A stretch of 64,000 nucleotides of DNA from Taiwanofungus camphoratus. Taxonomy: Eukaryota; Basidiomycota; Agaricomycetes; Polyporales; Taiwanofungaceae. Every line of letters starts with the position of its first letter. The stretch's first letter is position 1. Below are positions 19,902 to 30,348 of the stretch, piece by piece. The DNA is taken from NCBI GenBank assembly GCA_003999685.1, contig CP021224.1:1-64000 (forward strand), read 5' to 3'. The notes beneath the pieces were generated by a model, which ran no database searches, had not been told where the DNA came from, and saw nothing but the letters and a program-made list of their open reading frames with translations. A program made the translations under genes and the position numbers.

Positions 19902-21437
19902 TCAGCGAAGTTGCGCAGAAGTTGCAGAGGAGAATGAGTCAATAAATCTACAGAATGAATGATCAGAAGCACACTGACCGCGCAAGTTTGATCGAGGTTT
20001 GAATGCAGGGGAATGTAGGTGAGCCTGGATTCGCTCTCCGACCTCAGCCAGAAGTACTTCTGTCCTAGGTTCCGCACCAGAGGATACGACCCGCCACCAT
20101 GAGATCCTCCCGGAAAAGCGGTAGCACTGTGCTTCATCGGCCCATACTCTCTTTCCAAATCCGAGTGAGATATACTGGGCTGATTCAACAGACTCAGCAA
20201 AAGCGGCGGGGAATTCCTGCAGAATCACGGCTTTATATGCTTCCGGTAGGTCAATCATGCATATCTGGATAAAGAGAAGAGCAGATGATGACAGACACGA
20301 GGATATAAGAATCTGCGGGGATAAGCAATACAATCATGAACACTGTTGGAAGGTGCTCACCATCCACAGTCGAATATCAAAAAGGCTTATCTGGCCACAT
20401 AGAACGAAGATTTCCATGCATCGAAGTCGCGGTGCAAGCTGCAAGAGCGGGGCCCAGAATGAATGCATGATGTCCGTGCAGCATTGCAAAGTGAGCATCA
20501 CCGGCCTCGTGTTCTTGACCACGGAAAGTGTATCGGATTGCTGTTGCATGTCCCTTGCGAACAGAAATGAATCCAATTCCAGTTCATGAACAGGGCAGGT
20601 TAATTGCCAGTGTCGGAAGTCAGCAGGGAATCCGTGCGCTCTATGCAAAGTAGGCCAGCATATGGTATTTTCAGACTCTCCAGCCAGAGAAACGTCTCCA
20701 AGATGCAGCGTTTGCAAATTGGGGAATGCTCGCACACAAATTGACATCGGGACATCACTATGGGTCACGGTAAGATGACGCACATTAAGCCACTGCGGTA
20801 TGGCACCCGGATCAATGGTCATGTTGTGGGGAGCGCTCCGCTTGTTGAGGAATGACAACTCGAGATTCTTGAGACTCTGTAGATGGGCGATAGCGGGTAA
20901 TGTAGCCCGGAAGGCAACTGAGAACTCATCAAATCTCATAATGAGCTTGGATGGGGTGCTCTGTAGCATTCGAATGACCTCGAGAGCGTGGCCACCCATG
21001 TCTTTCAATCGAAGCTCCACCAAGTCAGGGAGAGCTGCGAGCGCGTATGCTACGCGTGGTTCTCTTTGAATGAGATATTCAACGCAAGGTAAAGAGATAG
21101 ACTTGATATCGTGTGCTTGCTCCAGCAAGTCCGCCAATAGAGGGGCTGACGAGAAGTCCCCAGTCTGTTTTGCTTCGAAATTGCCTGCCACACCGAATGC
21201 GAGAGACGAAAGCTCAAGATTTCGCAGTGAGTGCAAACGGTTGGGCGCGTCGGCAAACATTGATTCACAGAATGCGGACAGCTGCTGTGGGTTACACAAG
21301 GCGACGGTGTAAAGCGCACGACGCATTGCAACGGAATAGAGCCCCCGCGCAGTGGCAGATAAGTTGAAAGCATCTTGGGTAGACAGATGGGATAAGATGA
21401 TGGAGAGGACATCGTCATTTAGAAAAGGAAGATTCAT
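19902..21437 (-). CDS. F-box domain protein with LRR-like body
   Basis: Two exons (20361-21437 and 19902-20264) are joined across a 96 bp intron, giving about 479 residues. The N-terminus MNLPFLNDDVLSIILSHLST is a classical F-box, the Skp1-binding motif of SCF ubiquitin ligases. The body has LRR-like lines (LHSLRNLELSSL, LPDLVELRLKDM, LQSLKNLELSFL, FPNLQTLHLGDV) that would recognise a substrate. Such F-box/LRR families are large and fast-evolving in agaricomycetes. Exon 2 ends at a stop at 19902. A GTCAGT donor-like site near 19985 leaves room for a third exon. Two decayed relatives flank it on the same strand. The target is unknown. Confidence 0.8.
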
Positions 21438-23098
21438 GCTGTAGACTGCATAGGGACCGCGTTAGGAAGATATTCAAGGACTGAGAACGACGAACGTTTT
21501 TTGAGACGACAATCTTCAACTTGATGTTTGTGCCTTTGAAACGTCAATTTGCACCCCGACCTAGATCAGGTGACCGCGTCGGTGGCCGGGACGCTTATCA
21601 TTACTGCTCGTGCGCCTCTTGCATGAGTTAGGGTTATCCTTCTGTCGTGACGGCGCACCGACTACTTCTTGCAGAGCTTATAGTTTCCACATCACTTGGA
21701 TTCATCTCGGGCGCACTGTCTCGGAGGCTGTTCATCTCACGTTTTGGCTGCTTCCCGGTGGTGTTGTGATATCCTCTTGCATTCCTTCAGAGGTGCGGTA
21801 TAAATAAACTTGAATATCTGGCAGATGATGTCCTCTAGCGTGATAATTAGAAATGGCCCAGGCGACTAATGCCTTTGTCCTATTTGTCTCTAGTTTCCGA
21901 CCAGCTCGTTCTCATGCGAAAGCCAAGCTCTTGAGCATGTGAGAATTCCATGGTGTTAGGTACATGCTTACTAACGGTATAAATGCAACTGCCATGATTT
22001 CACGCCCCTGTCCTTCCTAACGCACGGTTGGGTGTCATGTTCCAATCTTATATACAGTTATACGAGCACATGACAGACCAACGATATCGGAGCATTTTGG
22101 CTGTTCTAACTACACCCAAGGCAAAAGTCGGGGCGTTGCGCGTCTGCCTGTACTCACCCCGTCTCATAGTACAGTAGACCATGGGCACTTAAGCGCCTGA
22201 AGCACGCAAATTGACGACTTCACCATCATCATACCGAATAGACCTTTCTTTCATATTCTCTAAGAGTTTTTAGGGAAAATTACTGGTCTGTATTACACCG
22301 ATAAGGGCTGTAAAAACCAACAGAACAACGCATGACCACCTTCACTGCATCTTCTGCGACAGGAAGCTCTGTACACATGCTCATTCAGCGTAAGGGCATT
22401 GTTTTGATAGAGTTGTATAGCGATTGGATGCATGGCGATACACGTTAGACATCTTGATGCCATCATACACTACTGTGGGATCTGCCTTCACCCGCTCTCC
22501 TATGTCAGACCTAATGGGTTCCAGATTTCGTTCCTCGGGCAGTCTCGCGTCCAAGAGTCGTTTTCAAAAGTGTGATACCACATGCCATGGCCATACTGTT
22601 TTCCGCAAAATCCAAGTGGGAAGTAACGGACCGTTGAATTGTGCTCAGCGAGTAGAATGGGTAGATTCTATAGAACGATGTCAACGAGAACTGGGGAGAT
22701 CCTGTTCTCGTCTTCAGAGTCGCAGTCGGATTTGTATCACACCTGCTATCGATAGATACGCGTATGCATACGAGTTTTGGACACCTCAGGACCCGGGCTA
22801 TATTGTCCTGTTCCGTTTTGGTCGCTATGTTTGACAGGACCTTGATGACCAGGAAATATAACATCCATGTAGCCGTGCCTTTGCAATGAACCAAAGACCA
22901 GTCTAGATATCTCGTTCTCGGCGCATCCTTGATGAGCTGAAACCAGAAGTAATAAAAAAGTGAATGCCCCAAGCGAGGGCACGACGCAGGCCATATTCCG
23001 ACTTCACAACAATTTACGCTTCGTTTAATCCTCATTCGTGACGATCGTAAATGAATTTAGCCAGTGAATGGAATAAGTAATTGGCCAACATGGGAAAC
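21438..23098. other. Intergenic, no supported gene
   Basis: The 1.66 kb region upstream of the intact F-box gene. Around 22560-22640 and 22870-22990 there are weak traces that could be the eroded 3' part of the next F-box copy, too degraded to call. Confidence 0.4.
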
Positions 23099-23770
23099 CT
23101 AAGGGCCTACCATAACCAAGATGAAGAAAAAGCGTAATTTCTGCCCATTGGGGAACGCACATACACAGATCGACATGGGCACATGACAACACGTCAAGCG
23201 AAAACCGTGGACAGATGGCCCATGGGGATGCGAATTAGATTGTCCAGGAACAGTGTTTGTCTCCGATGTGCGACAGCTCATGAGTTTCGAGTTATGGCGA
23301 TTGAGCCGGTTGGAAAGATAACGGAGGACACTCAGTGAGCCACTGAAATTGCTCCAAGACGAGCGCTTTCGGTGAGCTATGGATTCGGTGTGTTAACTGA
23401 AGCGCAAAGGCCCCTGCGACAAGTCTAGCTCAGCAAGACTAGGGAGAGGCCCTCCCCCAACACGTGGTTCTCTCTTGAACCACTCTTCTGCACAAGCAAG
23501 GCTCAGAAGTCTGAGATTAGGCACTTGATCCAACAAACCCGCCAGGATGGATGCGAGCATGTACGAGCGTATTTTGAACCGTACCGCAGAAAGTGCATGA
23601 TGCCTATGCAATGAGACGAACCCTTCGAGTGACAGTGAAATGGCGAGTGCATCTTCTATGGCGAGAAGGGACATTATCGCCACCAGAATATCGTTGTTGA
23701 GTGAGACCAAAATTTCATCGCACGGTTTGACTTGTGATTTCTCTAGAATTGACTCGATACCGGCTCCGGC
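23099..23770 (-). pseudogene. F-box/LRR-type gene, second decayed paralogue
   Basis: Minus-strand pieces match the intact gene in order. LNNDILVAIMSLLAIEDALA is an F-box, LLDQVPNLRLLSLACAEEWF and REPRVGGGPLPSLAELDLS match LLEQAHDIKSISLPCVEYLI and REPRVAYALAALPDLVELRL, and DVPMSICVCAFPNGQKLRFF-like residues (here HVPMSICVCAFPN) match DVPMSICVRAFPNLQTLHL. The middle repeats are missing and the frame is not continuous. It is a relic of a tandem duplication. Confidence 0.65.
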
Positions 23771-23894
23771 TCCGACGAATAGACAGTGGAAGACATACGA
23801 GTTATGTCCGCAAGACACTGCTACCGAGATCCAACAAGTATATTGTCAGCTCAGGATGTGTCCGACACTCTAAGCGCACCTCCTTTGATTACTA

Positions 23895-24056
23895 CAGTCA
23901 ACTCCCTCTTAATCATACCCTCTCGGTGGACGCCGCAAGCTATGGGTTATCATGGGGGGACTACCATACCCCGCGAACCAACTTGGTGGATCGAAAAACT
24001 TATGGTTTTAAAGGAAGTATGGGTTTTGACAAGTATGGGTTAAGAGGAGTCGACTG
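23895..24056. mobile_element. Pogo/Tc1-mariner-type MITE, 162 bp
   Basis: Terminal inverted repeats CAGTCAACTCCCTCTTAA at the left and CAGTCGACTCCTCTTAA at the right (read on the minus strand) are flanked on both sides by TA (23893-23894, 24057-24058), the target duplicated by Tc1/mariner/pogo transposases. There is no coding capacity. It sits between the decayed F-box gene and the lipase promoter. Confidence 0.82.
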
Positions 24057-24792
24057 TATTGTAATCGAGTTGGACATGCAGAGATAGAGACTCGTGTGCG
24101 AACGGCCTGACTCTCTGATCAACCGCCACGTGAGCACGGTACAGTCTCAATTGCTATCTCGGTTCAACATCATGAATAACTCCTTCAACAGGCGGCGTAC
24201 ACCTCCCATTTTCGCGTCGAGGGCTGTCGGCCCTACAACGTTCGGTCATTTGTCTGTCTAGGGTTCTGTCAACCTAAACAACACTGCCAGACCACCGTGA
24301 ATGGACTTGTTACTGTTTTATCAGCGGCGCTTCAAGCTTCGAATTCATCAGTATTGCATCTTGTCTCACACTACGTGGGAGCTATAGTCGGTTTCACAGA
24401 TGCTGATCACGGTCGATTCTCTCGTTTGATCGCCCTCTGATATGTGCCTCAAGTCACCGCGGGTTGACAGAATGGCCCATCGCACAGCATGTCTGCGTTA
24501 CCCGGCCTCGAGTATCGTCCATATGATGCGAAATTGTTGATGTGGGAATTCATCTTCGTGCCTCTCTTGGCGACAAAGTGTGCTATGACGACCGAATGTC
24601 CATCTTGACGCAGAACATCATCGCCAATCTCTTCAAGACGTATAAAGCGGCCATTATGCTCGGGTTTCTGGTGGTCGGCTGCCCTCTCCTTTGACCTGTG
24701 TTCTCGTTCATAGACCCTGGTGGTCCCTTCCTTTTCGTTTCTGACGTTCTTTGACCAGTTAGATCTGTCCTTCCTGCACATACTCCTTCGTC
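24057..24792. other. Upstream region of the lipase gene
   Basis: No supported gene in 0.7 kb. The last 100 bases before the lipase start are pyrimidine-rich (CTCTCCTTTGACC, CTTCCTTTTCG), common in basidiomycete core promoters. Confidence 0.4.
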
Positions 24793-26002
24793 ATGTTTGT
24801 CATTCCGTTTGTTGCATCGCTTTCTCTCTTTTCCTCCGCCTTTGCAGCACCCACTCCTCTTTTTGGCATCAATAGCGGTGAAGGGTCTTCTGCGAATGCT
24901 ACCCCGACTGCTGTATCTCAAAGTGAGATCGCCAATGACCTCCTCCGCCCAGCTCTCTTCTCGCGCACTGCGTACTGTCCTACTGCAAGCATCACCAATT
25001 GGACCTGTGGTGGCCCATGTACTGCCCTATCCGGGGTGCAAGTCCTGACTGCCGGTGGTGATCAGGGCGAGATACCTTTTTGTATGTGCCGTGCGTTCCG
25101 AGTCTGAGATGCTCATGGCGAGACCTACTTGCCATGCAGATTTCGTAGCGAAGGACCCACAATCCCAAAGCATCGTTGTCGCTCACGAAGGAACTGATCC
25201 TACCAACCTGCTGTCTGACCTCAACGATGCAGAGTTTGCACAGGTGGCGATCAACTCGACTCTGTTCCCCCAAGCGAGCAGTACGTCTTTCCCCCTACAT
25301 AGTGTCGTGTATCAGACAGCCTTGCCATTCGTTCTCTGACTGCCGAGTTCTCCCATGCAGGCGGCGTACAAGTCCACGACGGCTTCCAGCAGACGCAAGG
25401 TCGTACCGCCGATCTCATCCTCTCGACAGTGCAGAGTGCGCTCTCCTCCACTGGCTACACGAACGTTCTTGTCACGGGCCATTCGCTGGGTGCCGCCGTC
25501 GCGACCCTCGACGCTACTATGCTCCGCATGGCGCTCCCGTCCAGCGTGAACGTGGATGCGGTCGTCTTTGGTCTCCCCCGTGTCGGGAACCAGCAGTTTG
25601 CAAACATGATCGACAGCATGGTACAGTCACCGCGTTAGATTTGACGTCCGTTCCCGCTCACGTATCCGTAGTTTCCGGACTTTACGCATGTCACAAACCA
25701 GGACGACCCTGTTCCCAGGGTTCCCCCGCAGTTCCTCTCGTATCAGCACCCTTCCGGGGAGGCGCATATCACCTCGGTCGACTCGAGCACAGGCGACGCG
25801 ACCATGGTCCAATGCCCAGGACAGGAGAACGAGGTGGGTTTGCTCTCGCGTTCTCGTGCACTGCCCTGGCTTGACTCGGGCGTCTCCTTGCTTTCGGCAG
25901 CACTGCTCCGATGGCAACTCCCTTCTGGATAGCTCTGTGCAGAACCACCTGGGCCCGTACTTCTCGGGCGTATCTTTTGGCTCTGCTGCCTGCCCTGCTT
26001 GA
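24793..26002 (+). CDS. Secreted class 3 (alpha/beta hydrolase) lipase
   Basis: Five exons were read as 24793-25081, 25140-25280, 25361-25620, 25672-25833 and 25901-26002, all with GT-AG introns of 50-80 bp that keep phase. Hydrolyses triacylglycerols outside the cell. The N-terminus MFVIPFVASLSLFSSAFA is a signal peptide, followed by a short pro-like segment. FYFVAKDP, IVVAHEGTDP and the nucleophile elbow GHSLGAA carry the oxyanion loop and catalytic Ser. FGLPRVGNQQF and VTNQDDPVPRVPP carry the catalytic Asp, and the C-terminal NHLGPYF carries the His. About 300 residues, normal for fungal lipase_3. The gene looks intact. Confidence 0.92.
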
Positions 26003-26427
26003 AGACAAACGGATGCCATGACTGATGGACTTTCGGGAACTGGAGAGACGTGCATGGACTGGTTGTAATTTATGTTTAATTTCATGTCATCTATCAGGAG
26101 GGATTATGTTTTGGTTAATCCTGCAGGGAAATTGATCCCGATTTTCGCAAGCACAAGTCTTACTGCCGCTCGGCCCGCTTCTATCCCGCTATGTCGGGCT
26201 GAACTGCATACTTCTCACGTCAGCGCCCTTCAACAACTAGTACCAACTGGATGGTTTGCCCCTCCAAGTTTTGTAGACGATGAAAGTAGCTGCATTGACG
26301 ATGATTGATGGTACACTATCCTACAGTATCGTACAACTGACAAAATGCGGGGCGGGTACAAATACACTGCGCGCGGGACCTGCGAAAGCCTACCCGAATC
26401 TGGACGTCGAACGTTCACCCGTGCCAC
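26003..26427. other. Convergent 3' spacer
   Basis: The lipase (plus) and the DUF3429 gene (minus) converge here. No gene is seen. Confidence 0.4.
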
Positions 26428-27799
26428 CTACTGCGTCCCGCCGCCCTCCGGGTGGTTCTTCTTTTTGATGACGACGTACGAGTCCCCGTCCGCCGCCGCC
26501 GGCACCGCCTCTACCTCCCCGCGGACGGACCCCTCGCGCTCTGTCTGTCCGTCCTTCCGCAGTGCGCGGATCTGTGCAAGACAGGCAGGAGTGAGATCGG
26601 CGCTAGGTCATGCGATCGCGGTGAACGGTGCGTACCATGTGGAGATCATGGCTGACGAGCCCGTGCCCGCCGACGGGGCCCCAATAGCTCGTGGCCGCGA
26701 GCGAGCCAATGATGCAGGTTCCCGCGAGGAGGGTGAGGTAGAAGCGGTACTGCGAGTACCACCGCGGTGCTAGACGAGGACAGGGACGGTCAGGGGTCGT
26801 TCTCCGAGCAGGGACGAGCAAGCACGCACTCCAGCCGGCGCTGGTCGCCCTGAGATCGGCCCACCAGAGTCCTGTGAAGCCGACCCACTGGGCGATGAGC
26901 GCGTTGATCGGCGAGAGGGTGAGGGTGGACCAGCCGAGCGCGACGGGGGCTGCGCCGAGGAGCAAGCGGCCGTATCTGGCGCGCCGGTGTCAGCCCGAAG
27001 CTACATACGGAGGAGAGGCGCGGGCGAGCCTACCCCTTCTGGCCGCCGTAGCCTGCAAACTCGAAGCCCCAGTGGACGGCGCCGAGGAAGGAGAGCAGTA
27101 CGGCGCCGTAGGTCACCTGGAAGTTGAGGGCGTGGTCGAGCATGGTGATGGCGACGCCGGGATCGATCTTGGAGGCCAGGTCTGCGAACGACGGGGGGTC
27201 AGCGAGGTGCATGTCCTTGGTGCTAAGGGGCACGTGCCCATGGTAGCCAAGCCCGCTTGGTGGGCGAGGTAGATGGTGGCCCCTGAGGCGCCGAGATAGG
27301 GGAGGCCGCCTGCGAGGCCGAAGGCGATGTACTGAGGAGGCACAGAGTGGGCGACGGCGTTGGTGATGCCGAGCTGGTGAGAGCGCGATCAGCCAAGGGT
27401 ACGCGCTCGGTGATCGAGCGCCTGCGACAGCGCTAGACAAGGCGGGGTGGGACGTACAAAGGTCTGCTGGGTGGGGGTCACCGCATCTTGGTACCAGTTG
27501 GCGCCGGCGATGACCTTTGCAAAGTCAGTGACCGAGTTTCCGACCTCCTCCTTGATGTTCTGGGCGGCCTGGCGAACGGTTTGCGACCCCGGTCTGCCGG
27601 AAACTGAGCTTGCAGCTCCCCGCACGAGCCATTGTGCGCGGAGGAGGGACGAGGTTGAAGGCGCACACAGGGGTAGAGGACGGGAGAGCCTGGGAGAGGA
27701 AAGAATGCGAGAGGTGGAGAATGAGCGGTTGAGAACGAGGGGAGCCCGACCAAGTGTGAATGGGGATCGTAGCATGATGGATAGCAGGGGAAGGGGCAT
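26428..27799 (-). CDS. TMEM69/DUF3429-type mitochondrial membrane protein
   Basis: Multi-exon gene from ATG 27799 to a stop at 26428-26430. The N-terminus (MPLPLLSIMLRSPF, NRSFSTSRIL) is Arg/Ser-rich, like a mitochondrial targeting peptide. After the first intron comes VPPQYIAFGLAGGLPYLGAS, a membrane segment. Then come PGVAITMLDHALNFQVTYGA and VLLSFLGAVHWGFEFAGYGG, the signature of the DUF3429 family to which human TMEM69 belongs, LLLGAAPVALGWSTLTLSP, and RFYLTLLAGTCIIGSLAAT. The last exon codes a charged tail ending ...NHPEGGGTQ. Likely a multi-pass inner-membrane protein. Its biochemical role is not established. Confidence 0.8.
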
Positions 27800-28848
27800 T
27801 CGTGTGCAGGGTTCATAAGGACATTCGCAGCGGGAGGGTGCAGAGGGCCTTGTGCTATTCTCATGGCTCCGCTATTCTAGATGGCAATAGTAAGCACAGG
27901 GTCCGAAGAAGAGGGGATTTGAATTGGAGTTTGTCAGGAGGAGCCTTGCGATCAACGCCGCTGGTCCCATGGCTCGCGGATGTGGCACAAGGTTCGAAAT
28001 AGATCACATTCACGTGAAATTCCTGTCCCTCCGGCCGCCATTTCACTTCGGATTCAAGGTGCAGTCGCGAGAGCCCAGACGCAGAGAGTTTGAAAGACTG
28101 TACAGGAGAATGTACATTCAGTTCATGTGCAATCCCCTGAGGACGGTTGCGAAAACTACACGCAAAGGGCCAGTTCAGTCCAAGCTGCCTTCAAAGTACA
28201 ACGCGCGTATCTAGTTCAGATCAGCCAGACTTTTGAGGCTTACAAGTTCCGATGTTTGCGATGTGCACTCGCAGTTCGCACTCGGAATAGTGATCATGTT
28301 AGTAGGACTCTCACCGTGCCCTTCCCTTCCCACACTCCCTAGATCGTTAACCGTTGTCGAGCTTCCGCCGATAATCTGGGCATAGAACCCGTCTTCGTCT
28401 GCGTGATCGTCTGTGCGACTGCGGACAGCCTTCAGGCCTCAGGGTTCACGTCCCCCCCGGGGCATTGCCCACAATAGCACTTCTTGCGTAACCTTACTGC
28501 TGCACGATATTAATAGCACCCAACGTATACTCGTGGGCCGGCGCCAAACCCCGATATTCAGCATGAGCTCAGGGCTTTACACCCGCCATCCAGAAACTCC
28601 GTGACGATGGTTTTTAGACTTTCAAAGACGGCCGGGCGAGTCCATCCTGGGTCAGCCCATCTCATCCGTGTCACCATCGTTGTTGTCATCATCGTCATCC
28701 GGTTTTCCATCGCAATACCGCTTTTCCGGTTCCGTGACCAACTCCTGAATCCGCTCAGTCTCATCTCATCTCATCAAGCATTCACATCAGCACGGAATTC
28801 CTGCGATTATCAGTGGATGCCCACCATCACTCTACAAGTGCGCAGCGC
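27800..28848. other. Intergenic, no supported gene
   Basis: Upstream region of the DUF3429 gene. Holds short TCTCATCTCATC repeats near 28760. No coding region could be supported. Confidence 0.4.
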
Positions 28849-29271
28849 TCAGCCCTGTCTGCTCGCTTTGAGGACCAGACACGATTCTCTCCCATACCAG
28901 TCCAGATAGCCGTCGCAGCTGTCCAGATTCTCGCACTCCTCGTTCGCAGCATTGAACTCGACGCCCGGTGTGCAGGCCGACACCTCCGCCTACCGGGTCG
29001 GTTTTCCCATCTGCTTCTCCGAGCAGTAGTCGCGTGTAGCCTGCAGAGCCGCTCGCGTCACACCTACTACGTTCCGAGTTGCGATCGTCGAGAGAGAACC
29101 GCCCAAAGGTGCGGCAGCTCGCCTCCCTGTGCATCGCGTCGACATCCAGGTCGGCGCTCCGGTATGCCCTGACACTAGACAGGCTGCGTGTTCACGCGAA
29201 AGGCGAGCGGGCGCTGCCATCTGGCATTGAGCATAGAGATACATGGTGCATGGAGGACTGCATGTCGACAA
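28849..29271 (-). CDS. Possible small Cys-containing protein, unrecognised
   Basis: A minus-strand frame reads ATRNVVGVTRAALQATRDYC and SEKQMGKPTR. After a likely frame change or intron near 28985, another reads CTPGVEFNAANEECENLDSC, DGYLDWYGRESCLVLKASRQ, then stop at 28849-28851. The second part, with four Cys and acidic residues, looks protein-like, similar in style to small secreted fungal proteins. I could not establish the start or the join, so this may be a remnant. Confidence 0.25.
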
Positions 29272-29752
29272 ACTGATGAGACTGGCGAGTGAATGCGCGA
29301 GACGACCTCCACGTCAGCTGCCGCAAGAGCATGCTTCAGTCCCTGATTGCATAGCAAGCCAAACGAATTCTTGTGCTTTCTCTTGCACCGTCACGGCTGC
29401 CCGCAGGTGTTAGTTGAACGGATCCATCCCCTCACCCGCCATTTCGTGCATCAGTTTGTCCCTCCCAGCCCAGGCAGCAAATATGACAACCTCTGCAAAA
29501 TGCGATCCAAGCCAATGCATTGGATGTGTCAAAAATTGATTCGAAGGCTGACCAACAGTTCAAACCCGTAGCTGGATCTTCGCGCATGAATTATCTCTAG
29601 CCAAGCACCGAGCTGAAAGCATTTCTTTTATCAGTTCAAGTCCGCGCGAGGTGGATGCTCCAAACTGCATGGCAATTCTGACAGTCTTTCTCGAGTCTCC
29701 GCATGATCTCTCACATGGAATCAGAGATACTGTGCGGGATGGCAACCCAGAA

Positions 29753-30160
29753 CTAGCCGCACATGCGACTGGCGTCCTCGAAAAGTGACTTGACGTCGTC
29801 GGTGAGAATACGAGCTTTGCGCGTGCTAGGGCCAATGGTGGGCCCATTCGTAGACGACGTGGAGACCGAGGTGGTAGAGTAACGGTCCTTAAAGTCTACT
29901 TGAGACATACACAGGGCTTTCAAAGACGCAGACGTAGGAAGCGTCTCATCAAGCACGGGCATCAGCTGAAATTTGGCCTGGAGAGGCGAAGAGGTCGCAA
30001 ACGACACGTGGGAAGCTGAGGCATACTTGAATGCAGAAGATACACATTTGAGCTTCCAGGCGACAAGTTTCATAGCGTCGTCCTGTGCAGTGAGAAGAAT
30101 GCGTTGTCTCTCACCAGGAAGTATGCCTATCAACACCACGACGGCGTTCAAATGTAACAT
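29753..30160 (-). CDS. Hypothetical protein, 135 residues
   Basis: Uninterrupted frame from ATG 30160, ending ...SLFEDASRMCG. No signal peptide, membrane span or family motif is recognised. The middle is Ser/Thr-rich. It diverges from the carboxypeptidase gene with under 200 bp between starts. Could be real or chance. Confidence 0.3.
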   Translation of the reverse strand: MLHLNAVVVLIGILPGERQRILLTAQDDAMKLVAWKLKCVSSAFKYASASHVSFATSSPLQAKFQLMPVLDETLPTSASLKALCMSQVDFKDRYSTTSVSTSSTNGPTIGPSTRKARILTDDVKSLFEDASRMCG

Positions 30161-30348
30161 AAGTGTACTTCAAATGTAGTGAACTTCCCACTGCGGTCCC
30201 CCGTCAATAAGGCCGGAGAACAAAGCCTATTAACCCTAACCCTTGAGGCGTCCCAAGTACCGGCGGCTCCCAATCGGGCAAGTCACGGCGCGGTAGCCTG
30301 GTTTCAACCCGATCGTTGCGCCCTTCACCTTGTCCGCTGTCTGCAACG

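Noticed and set aside
19478-20200. 240-codon minus-strand frame as a separate gene
   Set aside because: Overlaps the second exon of the intact F-box gene in another frame, and the rest has no protein-like pattern.
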